Positions 56,075-63,141 of a DNA stretch of 64,000 bases are shown here, piece by piece. The stretch is taken from the NCBI RefSeq assembly GCF_900110245.1, contig NZ_FOCZ01000004.1:62001-126000 (forward strand), read 5' to 3'. Source of the DNA: Niastella yeongjuensis. GTDB lineage: Bacteria > Bacteroidota > Bacteroidia > Chitinophagales > Chitinophagaceae. Position numbers and translations under genes: made by a program. Positions within the stretch are counted from its first letter, which is position 1, and the number at the start of each line of letters is the position of its first letter. The notes beneath the pieces are model-generated. The model did no database searches. It saw only the letters and a program-made list of their open reading frames with translations, and was not told the origin of the DNA.

Positions 56075-56081
56075 TGTCACA
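56075..56081 (+). promoter_or_regulatory. Candidate ECF41-type -35 element (TGTCACA)
   Basis: TGTCACA is the known -35 sequence of promoters read by ECF41 sigma factors. It lies 44 bases before the start of the decarboxylase-family gene, the expected target. A proper -10 CGTC at 16 bases distance is not present (ATCA is found), so the call is moderate. Confidence 0.5.
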
Positions 56082-56125
56082 AAACAAACCCGGCCGGATC
56101 ATAGGTAAGAACAAATCTTAAATTT

Positions 56126-56695
56126 ATGGACGCACCGTTTCTTACTCCTATTGAAAATCCCAAAGGTTTGCTATGGAAACTCCTTTATTTCTATTGTAAA
56201 AAGAAGTTTGGTAAGGTAATGACCCCATTAAAAGTAATGGCAGCCCGCATGCCCCTTGGCTTTGGTTCATTCTCCGGAAAAATCAACCAGCTGGATGGCA
56301 AATTGCAGTTACCAGCCGAAACCGTTATGCTTGTTCGCCAGAAAGTAGCAGAAATAAATGTGTGCCTTTTTTGTATCGATATCGGCCGGGCCAAAACAAT
56401 TGAAGCCTCCATGGACCAGGCAAAGTTTGATGAGCTGGCAGACTATCAGACAAACAACCGTTTTTCTGAAAAGGAAAAAGCGTTACTGGATTTTGTCACC
56501 AGGCTTGCCCGGGACCGCAAAATGGAAAAAGAGCTGTTTGATAAACTGGCCAAACATTACGATGAACGTTCCATCTGTGAGATCGTTTGGATAGTAGCCA
56601 CTGAATTTTATTACAACATCGGGAACATCGGGCTTAATGTTCATTCAGATATGTTTTGTGATATCACCAAAATGCGAAAAAGCCAGCGGACATAA
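56126..56695 (+). CDS. Carboxymuconolactone decarboxylase/AhpD-family protein
   Basis: The 189-residue protein has the all-helical CMD/AhpD fold. Its central helix contains a C-x-x-C pair at residues 80-83 ('EINVCLFCIDIGRA'), the redox site of AhpD-like members, but the usual His four residues after the second Cys is Gly here, so its activity may differ. The following 'FSEKEKALLDFVTRLARDRKM' and 'YNIGNIGLNVHSD' are typical family helices. It is convergent with an ECF41-type sigma gene (10 bases between stops); CMD/oxidoreductase/epimerase genes are the known companions and targets of ECF41 factors. Confidence 0.88.
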   Translation: MDAPFLTPIENPKGLLWKLLYFYCKKKFGKVMTPLKVMAARMPLGFGSFSGKINQLDGKLQLPAETVMLVRQKVAEINVCLFCIDIGRAKTIEASMDQAKFDELADYQTNNRFSEKEKALLDFVTRLARDRKMEKELFDKLAKHYDERSICEIVWIVATEFYYNIGNIGLNVHSDMFCDITKMRKSQRT

Positions 56696-56704
56696 TGGGC
56701 CTGG

Positions 56705-57553
56705 TTATACCGTTCTGAATTTTAGCTTATCCGGATTACGGACAAACAGGATACGGGTAATAACAGATCCATCCATTTCAAAATATTGAATAGAGTCTAC
56801 TTCTTTATCTGCCTTACGGAGTATCAGTGCTGCTGGTACTCCGTTAACAAAGGCGGGCATAACTTCAAACTGATCGCCCTGGTTTTCGGGAAGCTGCATA
56901 ACACCCAATAAGAACTTTTGTACTTTTTCAAAGCCAAAGATAGGTTTAAGCGCAGCAGTTTTCTTGCCACCGCCATCACCGTAGAGTTCTATGTCACTGC
57001 GAAGGATCTGTTCTAATGAAGACCGGTCCTGGTTTAATAAAGACACCAGGAAGGCTTCAATGAGTGCATGGTGTTTTTCGAAATCAACCGGGAGTTTTGG
57101 TTTGCGGCCAAGCTTTTCGTACGTGCGGTGCAGGGTTTGGCGGCAATTTTCCATGGTAAGCCCGGTGAGGTCCGCAATATAACTGTACTCCTCTGTAAAG
57201 CTTTCCCGTAATATAAAAACGGCCCGTTCAACAGGATTCAGCCGTTCCAATAAATAAAGCAGTCCGTATTCTATGGTTGGTGATTCAGGCGCTTCTGTAG
57301 TAATATAAGGCTCTGGCAGCCAGGTTCCGGTATAGGTTTCCCGGATTGTCTTCAATTCATTGAGGCGTTTAATACTTTTGTTTACAACCATGCGCCCCAT
57401 ATAGGCTTTCGGCTCCTTTACATGGTCAATGGCCAGCCATTTTTCATAAATGTCCTGAACAATATCTTCCGCTTCCTCAATTTCGCCAAGCATGCTGTAA
57501 GCAATTTTGAACAGGTATGGACGGAGTTGCAGGACTTCAGTAGTTGTTTCCAT
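56705..57553 (-). CDS. ECF41-type sigma factor with SnoaL-like C-terminal domain
   Basis: The 282-residue protein has sigma region 2 ('EEAEDIVQDIYEKWLA', 'KAYMGRMVVNKSIKRLNEL'), region 4 ('LNPVERAVFILRESFTEEYSYIADLTG'-type, split, with helix-turn-helix) and a C-terminal NTF2/SnoaL-like domain of about 120 residues. The three motifs that define ECF41 are present: WLPEP (78-82) in the linker, DGGGK (193-197) and NPDKL (about 274-278). In this group the C-terminal domain takes the place of an anti-sigma factor and regulates activity. Its likely target is the convergent decarboxylase-family gene, which has TGTCACA upstream. Confidence 0.93.
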   Translation of the reverse strand: METTTEVLQLRPYLFKIAYSMLGEIEEAEDIVQDIYEKWLAIDHVKEPKAYMGRMVVNKSIKRLNELKTIRETYTGTWLPEPYITTEAPESPTIEYGLLYLLERLNPVERAVFILRESFTEEYSYIADLTGLTMENCRQTLHRTYEKLGRKPKLPVDFEKHHALIEAFLVSLLNQDRSSLEQILRSDIELYGDGGGKKTAALKPIFGFEKVQKFLLGVMQLPENQGDQFEVMPAFVNGVPAALILRKADKEVDSIQYFEMDGSVITRILFVRNPDKLKFRTV

Positions 57554-57641
57554 TTCTTTTAAATGCTATAACAAAGCTATTGAAAAAATGAACAACTATT
57601 GCCTGGCCTGTGCGCAAAAAGCGTTCAGGCAACAAGGGACC

Positions 57642-58184
57642 TTATTTCCCCGAACTTAAGCATGCGCCAAACGCTCCGGTAGCATAATTCAGTTCTCTTG
57701 TTTCATAATACTCATCGTCAAACTCGATATTGACCGCCATTACAACATCCCCCTGCTCATTTCTTTTCCAAACTGCGCCAACTATATACAATTTGGTCTG
57801 TTGCCTGTACCGTAAGTACCGGGTACTTTTCTTTATCAGTTCGGATATTGGTTCGGGACAGGCCAGGATCAGGTGTACGGTCCCGTTTTCATTATAGACA
57901 ACCGCGTTATGGGGCGACGGAAATTCAGGATGGCCGGGTGGATAAATGACAACCACCTTTTTAAAGTCTGGTGTTACCATTCCATGTATCCTCATTCCCG
58001 CCGAATAAATAAGGTGCTCTTTTCCCTGTGCTAACCATTTTATTCCTTTAGTGCTTGCGGTGGAATAATTTATTTTCGTCTTCATATCATACCCTTCCAG
58101 CACATCCCTATTACTTAGATCATTTGTAAGATCCACCGTCAGGTCAATATTGTTTGAAGCTATCAGATGAAATGCGGTGATCAT
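57642..58184 (-). CDS. Hypothetical protein, 180 aa
   Basis: I do not recognise this protein. It has no signal peptide or membrane helix. The sequence alternates strands and loops ('KKVVVIYPPGHPEFPSPHNAV', split; 'TVHLILACPEPISELIKK'), and it ends in 'NYATGAFGACLSSGK'. A second Met at residue 34 (58085, MKTKINYST) could be the true start. It is the last gene of a row of six small minus-strand genes with short gaps. Size, solubility and position are like immunity proteins found in arrays, but no toxin is next to it. Confidence 0.6.
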   Translation of the reverse strand: MITAFHLIASNNIDLTVDLTNDLSNRDVLEGYDMKTKINYSTASTKGIKWLAQGKEHLIYSAGMRIHGMVTPDFKKVVVIYPPGHPEFPSPHNAVVYNENGTVHLILACPEPISELIKKSTRYLRYRQQTKLYIVGAVWKRNEQGDVVMAVNIEFDDEYYETRELNYATGAFGACLSSGK

Positions 58185-58215
58185 AATTAATTTTTAAGCA
58201 ACTATCCTGTTTCCA

Positions 58216-58764
58216 TTAATAGGAATAAGTATAGAAATAAAAGTCATGGTGAGCATTTAAGACCTCCTTCTTTAATGCAACAAAATCATAACCTGATATT
58301 TCAAAATAGTTTTCCTCCTCCTTATGTACAGCATCAAAGTAATCAACCATCACTTTTGCCTGCTCCAGATATTTTGGTTCTTTTATTTCAGCAACCAGTT
58401 CCTTGTCATCAGAAAATACATAAGTTAAAGCTATGTACCAATCTATTAAATCAATTACCTGGTCTTTTGTTAATTTATAATTAGGACCGTGTTGCTCCAC
58501 TTCTCTTTCATCATTAAGCCAATCAAATGAGCTGAAACAATAATCCGTCATCTCCCAAATAGTGAAGCAATACCTCTTAATCCAATTACCAAAAATAAAT
58601 GTCAGTCCACAATCTATATTATCATCAACTTTTTCCCATAAGATTTCATCGTACAGACGTATCAATTCCTCAAGAGATACCTCCTGGCTGTTTTTAAAAT
58701 AGCCAGGATAATCTCCCACTATTTTTTTAGCGTTTACTCCATACAGATCCAGACTTGCACTCAT
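58216..58764 (-). CDS. Hypothetical protein, 182 aa (tandem paralogue 1)
   Basis: It is an acidic, aromatic-rich soluble protein without known motif (N-terminus MSASLDLYGVNAKKIVGDYP). It is about three quarters identical, by eye, over its whole length to the gene at 58789-59337, with identical central stretch 'WEMTDYCFSSFDWLNDERE' and 'KLTKDQVIDL'. The two genes are 24 bases apart and clearly come from a recent tandem duplication. Differences gather in the segment at residues 44-66 ('EKVDDNIDCGLTFIFGNWIK' against 'ERKYDSIDRGIEFIFGNAIR'), as expected if each copy recognises another partner. Immunity-like role is an inference. Confidence 0.65.
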   Translation of the reverse strand: MSASLDLYGVNAKKIVGDYPGYFKNSQEVSLEELIRLYDEILWEKVDDNIDCGLTFIFGNWIKRYCFTIWEMTDYCFSSFDWLNDEREVEQHGPNYKLTKDQVIDLIDWYIALTYVFSDDKELVAEIKEPKYLEQAKVMVDYFDAVHKEEENYFEISGYDFVALKKEVLNAHHDFYFYTYSY

Positions 58765-58788
58765 TGTTAGTTTTTTTATATGTTTCCA

Positions 58789-59337
58789 TTAACACGAATA
58801 AGTATAGAAATAAAAGTCATAATGAGCATTCACCACCTCTTCCTTTAATGCAACAAAATCATATCCTATTACTTTAAAATAGTTTTCCCGGTCCTTATAT
58901 ATAGCTTCAAAGTATTCAATCATCCTTTTTGCCTGTTCCAAATATTTTGGTTCTTTTATTTTAGCAAGCACATATTCATCATCAGAAAATACATAAGATA
59001 AAGCTATATACCAATCCATTAAATCAATTACCTGGTCCTTTGTTAATTTATAATTAAGCTCGTGTTGCTCCACTTCTCTTTCATCATTAAGCCAATCAAA
59101 AGAACTAAAACAATAATCCGTCATCTCCCAAATAACGGAACAATATCTCCTGATCGCATTTCCAAAAATAAATTCTATTCCACGATCTATACTATCATAT
59201 TTTCTTTCCCATAAGGTTTCGTCGTAAAGACGTATAAATTCCTCAAGAGATATCTCCTGGCTGTTTTTAAAATAGCCCGGATAACCTTCCACTATTTTTT
59301 TAGCGTTTACTCCACATAGATCCAAACTCGCGCCCAT
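58789..59337 (-). CDS. Hypothetical protein, 182 aa (tandem paralogue 2)
   Basis: This gene is the upstream copy of the duplicated pair; its sequence (MGASLDLCGVNAKKIVEGYP...) follows the other copy without gaps. It is soluble, acidic and rich in Tyr, Trp and Phe. As in the other copy, the C-terminus ends in 'HYDFYFYTYS' followed by Cys. The gap to the next upstream gene (59355) is 17 bases, so the whole group is probably a single transcript. No enzyme motif is visible. Confidence 0.65.
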   Translation of the reverse strand: MGASLDLCGVNAKKIVEGYPGYFKNSQEISLEEFIRLYDETLWERKYDSIDRGIEFIFGNAIRRYCSVIWEMTDYCFSSFDWLNDEREVEQHELNYKLTKDQVIDLMDWYIALSYVFSDDEYVLAKIKEPKYLEQAKRMIEYFEAIYKDRENYFKVIGYDFVALKEEVVNAHYDFYFYTYSC

Positions 59338-59354
59338 TGTTATAGTTTTTTTTA

Positions 59355-59855
59355 TTAAGAAATATTACGTTTCACGCCCAGGAACTGATCGCCCCTGAAA
59401 TTTGCTTCCCAGGAATAGGCCCCCAAATCTTCCCCATGATGAGCGTAATAGGGGAAATACACAAATGAATATTCGAAAACAGGTGTCGTATCATCTTTTT
59501 TAAATAAACCATTATAAGTAATATCGAAAGGTTCAAATATGACATCTTTCAGAAATTCGTCTGAAAAATATTCTTTATTGTTTGCGTTAAAAAAGGCCTT
59601 CATAACAGTTTGTGCATTATCCAGGTTCTCATTGATTTCCTGTTTTTCACCAGTGAGGTATTCTATGAAACCGGTTATCTCCTCCCAATCAACTTCACCA
59701 CCTGGTCTTTTAACTTCAACTTCCAGGGCAACCGCATAGTTATCAATTAGTGAATCATCCTCCATGACCCACCAGCTATTATACCGTTCATCATACACGA
59801 AAGTATAAACAAGGCCATTAACTGTTAGCTCTTTTACGTTGTTCATATAGTACAA
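59355..59855 (-). CDS. Hypothetical protein, 166 aa (related to 59859-60332)
   Basis: The protein is soluble and acidic, without known domain. It is distantly related to the next gene: both have 'KEL.V.G....FV.DE....W', then a '.Y...L.V' strand, a '.W...T.FI..L' helix, '.A..V...FF.A.NK...'S.EF..D..F' and a C-terminal '.FYP...H..D.......AN F....F.GV' pattern. So they form a second pair of paralogues, older than the 58-59 kb pair. The start MYYMNNVKEL may be preceded by the correct ATG at residue 4. The stop of the upstream gene is only 3 bases away. Confidence 0.62.
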   Translation of the reverse strand: MYYMNNVKELTVNGLVYTFVYDERYNSWWVMEDDSLIDNYAVALEVEVKRPGGEVDWEEITGFIEYLTGEKQEINENLDNAQTVMKAFFNANNKEYFSDEFLKDVIFEPFDITYNGLFKKDDTTPVFEYSFVYFPYYAHHGEDLGAYSWEANFRGDQFLGVKRNIS

Positions 59856-59858
59856 TTC

Positions 59859-60332
59859 TTAACAGGTAACACCTATGAAGTGTATGTTTTTGAAATTTGC
59901 CACGTAAAGAGGCTGACTTAGTTCAGGATCATTATCCTTCCCATGCTGTGGGTAGAAGTAAAAATCATATATTAAATCACCACCTTTATGGCCATGGAAA
60001 TGAATAGATGAAAATTTAAAGACAAGATCCTGAAAGAATTCGCTGTTATATTGCTTTTTATTTTTAGCCCTGAAAAATTCCCTTATAACAGGCCGCGCAC
60101 GTTCCACCCGATCACTCGTCATTTGCGGTTTAAAATATAAAAAGCCTATAAAATCCGTCACGTCTTTCCAGGTGCGTTCGCTATCCGAGTCATTGGGGTC
60201 AACTAACAGATCGATTGAATAGTTTTGGATCAGCATTTCATTCCCGGCGCTACGCCATTTATTCACCTGCTCATCAAAAACAAATTCATGATGAACACCT
60301 TTCACTATTAATTCTTTTATTCCTTCCTTCAT
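59859..60332 (-). CDS. Hypothetical protein, 157 aa (related to 59355-59855)
   Basis: A soluble 157-residue protein beginning MKEGIKELIVKGVHHEFVFD. Over its whole length it shares a sparse pattern with the gene immediately downstream (59355-59855), as described there, but identity is low, so the duplication is old. It contains His-rich patches near 'SSIHFHGHKGGDLIYDFYF' and 'YPQHGKDNDPE' that could bind metal but match no known site. It lies 32 bases after the 125-aa gene and 3 bases before the next, on the same strand. Confidence 0.62.
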   Translation of the reverse strand: MKEGIKELIVKGVHHEFVFDEQVNKWRSAGNEMLIQNYSIDLLVDPNDSDSERTWKDVTDFIGFLYFKPQMTSDRVERARPVIREFFRAKNKKQYNSEFFQDLVFKFSSIHFHGHKGGDLIYDFYFYPQHGKDNDPELSQPLYVANFKNIHFIGVTC

Positions 60333-60364
60333 AGGATTATGTTATCATTTAACGCATTTATTAC

Positions 60365-60742
60365 CTACAGTCCATTAAGCTCAATTATCTGTATTTCCGG
60401 AACATCGTACAGCTCATGTTTAAGTACATGATACAGGTAGGTATTTATCCTCAGCCATTCCTCTGGGATACTATTGTAATTGATGTAATTGCTTAATGTT
60501 CTGTGCTGGTTAATTTCCAGGAAGTAATCATTAGCCTCGCCCGCTGATAGTATTATTGCAAAGCCCATAATAGCAGGTCCTATATAAATTGCTGGTATTT
60601 CTTCATAGATCTCGTAATCTTTGCCTTCAAAAGGCAAACCGCCAAAGACTCTTTCAGAAATTATTTCAGCTACCTCTTCTAAGGAAAGGTTTGATACTAT
60701 TTTAGCAACCGCCCTGATAAGGGGCATTTTATTTCGTTCCAT
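60365..60742 (-). CDS. Hypothetical protein, 125 aa
   Basis: This is the first gene of the group of six. It is a small soluble protein with an N-terminal helix ('LIRAVAKIVSNLSLEEVAEIISERVFGG', split), a hydrophobic segment 'AIYIGPAIMGFAIILSAGEAND' that is too short and broken for a membrane helix, and a C-terminal 'HVLKHELYDVPEIQIIELNGL'. This pattern somewhat resembles small immunity or chaperone-like proteins, but no family is recognised. Its promoter should lie in the following 379-base gap upstream. Confidence 0.6.
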   Translation of the reverse strand: MERNKMPLIRAVAKIVSNLSLEEVAEIISERVFGGLPFEGKDYEIYEEIPAIYIGPAIMGFAIILSAGEANDYFLEINQHRTLSNYINYNSIPEEWLRINTYLYHVLKHELYDVPEIQIIELNGL

Positions 60743-61068
60743 TATACAATATTTTAACTCCCTGCGTATCAGAAACGCCAGGGCTGCGGGTACATATTGG
60801 CTGAATCGTGGTCTGGAATTATTTCACCCGTAACGAGGGTGTGAGATGAACTAAGCTGGTGAGTATACGAACACAGGAAAGTACTTTCACGATCATAAAG
60901 GTTTTCAGGGTAACGGTGTTAATGCGGCACAAAAATAATTAATCCGGCTATAATATGCCAGTATTGCCGGGGAATTTGTATAGGCGTGTTGATTTGGGGT
61001 TTATTCGTGCAGTTTTGAACAATAAGCGTGCATGTTACCCAAACGCCCTTAACCTCTCTAATAAAACA
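60743..61068. other. Intergenic region, no gene seen
   Basis: The stretch between the six-gene group and the terminator of the T9SS gene. The short open frames here have no protein-like pattern. It should contain the promoter of the minus-strand group; a match to the Bacteroidota consensus is not obvious. Confidence 0.35.
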
Positions 61069-61101
61069 ACAGGACAAGAGGGAAATCCCGCCTTGTCCTG
61101 T
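61069..61101 (-). terminator. Rho-independent terminator behind the T9SS gene
   Basis: ACAGGACAAG (61069-61078) and CTTGTCCTGT (61092-61101) form a perfect 10-bp stem with a 13-base loop. Read on the minus strand, TTGTTTTATT follows. The stop of the T9SS-sorted gene lies 21 bases before it. Confidence 0.75.
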
Positions 61102-61121
61102 GGAGTGATGAGTTGTTACTA

Positions 61122-62501
61122 TTATTGAACGCTGAACTTATAGGAGTACCGGTTATTACCCAGTTGAACACTGGCAAAGTACATTCCGGCAGACACCTGT
61201 TGCAGATTCAGGATATGATTGCTTGTACCCTGCATGGCGCGGCTGTTATATTTTTTGATGATCTTTCCCTGCATATCATATACAAACAGGGTTACAGGCT
61301 GATCATGAACCGACTCGGCCCTTACCACCACATTATGATTATAAGAGTCATAACGAATAAAGGCAGCATCTTTTGCTATTATATTTTCGGTAACGACTAC
61401 CGGTGGCTTTTGTGGACTGGTAGCCATCCGTAATTCGAATGGCATGGAAGTGCGCGAAGTTACAAACTCACTGCAATTGTTAGAGGTGGTAACGGCATTT
61501 AAAAATGTTTGTTTGAACGTATAAGTTTGTGAAGCAAGCGGCACAGGCCCGTAAGGCGAACAAGGCATTGTATATGGACAAGCGTTGGGATAATAAGAAC
61601 CGCGCACGGTAGCCGACCACAACAGATTATTCGCGGGGCCATACCATTCAGCTTTTGTGTTTACCTCATCACACAAAGCGGTAAACCCGTTTTGAAAGTC
61701 GCCATTGTATCCCAGGTACCAATTGAGGTTGTCATCTTCGAAAAATGGTCCGTTTACCAATTTCTCCCTGAATATTTGTGGGAAGGCTACATGTAACCAG
61801 GCCTGGCCGGCAGAACCGATCTGGCGGGGGAAGATCCAGATCAGATCATACTTATCTTTCGGTATAAACCTGACTACTATACGCTGGAATCCGGGGATAG
61901 CACTGATATCCATGAAGGTTTCACAATAAATTACCTGAGAGCCTGCCGGGAGGGCGGGAATGTCGGTTTTGGTAAGGCTTCCACCCGGGAATTTTGTCTT
62001 GTCGGCACATTTAATAAGAACGATGAAAAAATTATCCAGGTGGGTACTCGGGATCGTTGGTTCAGAAGTAACGCGCCGGTAAAAGGATAAAAGGTAAGGT
62101 TCCCCTATATTCAATCCGCCTGGTGATGCGTTGGGAATGTTTCCAACTATTCCTTCCCCTCCAGCATCTCCCCTCGCCCACATAGAAGCCACATTGGTTC
62201 CGGGCGGTAAATAATCGAGGGGTTCAGGAACTCTTATATTCAGTTGAGGCGAACCATGTGAAGCATCCCAATTGGCCAGAAAGGGAGAAATGAACGGATT
62301 GTTATTGGCAGGTGTGCCACCCGATATGGTAAACTGGCTATTCAGGATCAGGTTACAGAATCCATGTCCGGCCCAGCCCGGGCATTCACTAATTGACATG
62401 GGTTTTACATTCGGGGTTTCATTGACATTGTCCTGGGCGGTTACCAATTCGAATATGGCCAGGCAGGCCACCAACAAAAACGCAGGTAGATTTTTGAGCA
62501 T
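61122..62501 (-). CDS. Secreted protein with T9SS type A sorting domain, 459 aa
   Basis: The protein has a signal peptide (MLKNLPAFLLVACLAIFELVTAQ), a mature part of about 350 residues with the look of a galactose-binding-like or jelly-roll domain ('CNLILNSQFTISGGTPANNN', 'PYLLSFYRRV') and no catalytic motif, and a C-terminal type IX sorting domain (~385-459: 'VTLFVYDMQGKIIKKYNS', 'LNLQQVSAGMYFASVQLGNN', ending YSYKFSVQ). It should be exported by the type IX system and attached to or released from the cell surface. It is a single gene ended by a clear terminator, and its upstream region has an unusual block of tandem repeats. Confidence 0.85.
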   Translation of the reverse strand: MLKNLPAFLLVACLAIFELVTAQDNVNETPNVKPMSISECPGWAGHGFCNLILNSQFTISGGTPANNNPFISPFLANWDASHGSPQLNIRVPEPLDYLPPGTNVASMWARGDAGGEGIVGNIPNASPGGLNIGEPYLLSFYRRVTSEPTIPSTHLDNFFIVLIKCADKTKFPGGSLTKTDIPALPAGSQVIYCETFMDISAIPGFQRIVVRFIPKDKYDLIWIFPRQIGSAGQAWLHVAFPQIFREKLVNGPFFEDDNLNWYLGYNGDFQNGFTALCDEVNTKAEWYGPANNLLWSATVRGSYYPNACPYTMPCSPYGPVPLASQTYTFKQTFLNAVTTSNNCSEFVTSRTSMPFELRMATSPQKPPVVVTENIIAKDAAFIRYDSYNHNVVVRAESVHDQPVTLFVYDMQGKIIKKYNSRAMQGTSNHILNLQQVSAGMYFASVQLGNNRYSYKFSVQ

Positions 62502-62608
62502 AAAAAAAGGTTTTAATGGTTAAGATGTATTGTGTAATGCCACTGCTGACATTGCACAACCCTAACGTAATTTAAAGGCTTAACCGATTCATAAAAGCTG
62601 GAGTTAGT

Positions 62609-62660
62609 AAGTGCGCGAATTTGGACAGAAAGCGTGCGATTTGGGCTGTAAAGTGTGCAG
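62609..62660. repeat. 21-nt tandem repeat, about 2.5 copies
   Basis: Units start with AAGTGCGCGAATTTGGAC at 62609, AAGCGTGCGATTTGGGC at 62630 and AAGTGTGCAG at 62651. The spacing is exactly 21 bases, two DNA turns, and the units agree in the AAG-GTGCG and ATTTGG parts. Confidence 0.55.
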
Positions 62661-62686
62661 GGCAGCTACCTTTTAATGGCCTGGGT

Positions 62687-62804
62687 ATTGCCTGACCATT
62701 GCCTGGAGATTGCCAGGGAATTGCCTTGTCCTGGGGAGTATTGCAGGCAATTCCCCTACCATTCTCTGGCTATTGGCCTACCATTCCGGCGCCATAACGA
62801 TGGT
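62687..62804. repeat. 11-nt phased tandem repeat, about 10 units
   Basis: ATT(G/C)CCTG-like units begin at 62687, 62698, 62709, 62720, 62740, 62750, 62761, 62772, 62783 and 62794. Nearly all steps are 11 bases, with one double step of 20 and one step of 10. The consensus is about ATTGCCTGACC. The period is not a multiple of three, so it is not a coding repeat. Confidence 0.75.
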
Positions 62805-62992
62805 AAATAACACGGAAAACAGCCAGGCGGCGGCATAAAATGGCTTTTCCCATCTAATATTTAAAAAAAATCACGCTACATTTTGGACAGGAATATTCTA
62901 ATCCGTAATATTGCATCCCATTTGAAGAACGGGGTTTACTGAATATAAGTCTTTGATTTTAAGGAAGTAAAACAGGTTCTTTAGAAGGAAAA

Positions 62993-63076
62993 GCCCAGAT
63001 GGCGGAACTGGTAGACGCGCTAGACTCAAAATCTGGTTATCGCAAGGTAGTGCAGGTTCGATTCCTGTTCTGGGCA
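62993..63076 (+). tRNA. tRNA-Leu (anticodon CAA)
   Basis: The 84-base sequence folds as a class II tRNA. The acceptor stem GCCCAGA (62993-62999) pairs with TCTGGGC (63069-63075), with discriminator A. The D-arm is GGCGGAACTGGTAGACGC, the anticodon loop CTCAAAA is closed by CTAGA/TCTGG and gives anticodon CAA, a long variable arm (GTTATCGCAAGGTAG) follows, and the T-arm is GTGCAGGTTCGATTCCTGTT. CCA is not encoded. Anticodon CAA reads the Leu codon UUG. Confidence 0.95.
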
Positions 63077-63077
63077 C

Positions 63078-63113
63078 AAAAAAACCTGTAGATCATTATC
63101 TACAGGTTTTTTT
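63078..63113 (+). terminator. Terminator behind tRNA-Leu
   Basis: AACCTGTAGAT (63083-63093) and ATCTACAGGTT (63098-63108) form a perfect 11-bp stem with a 4-base loop, preceded by A and followed by a T-run to 63113. Confidence 0.9.
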
Positions 63114-63141
63114 ATGTTATATTGAATCATATCAAAAATTC

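Larger units (their letters stand above)
62502..62992. other. Intergenic region with phased repeats
   Basis: The region between the T9SS gene (minus strand) and tRNA-Leu (plus strand). The promoters of both should be here. The central part (62609-62804) is made of two kinds of tandem repeats described separately; the part close to the tRNA is AT-rich and contains no gene. Confidence 0.5.

Noticed and set aside
62687-62804. CRISPR array
   Set aside because: The repeat unit is only about 11 bases, is degenerate and has no spacers; no cas genes are present.
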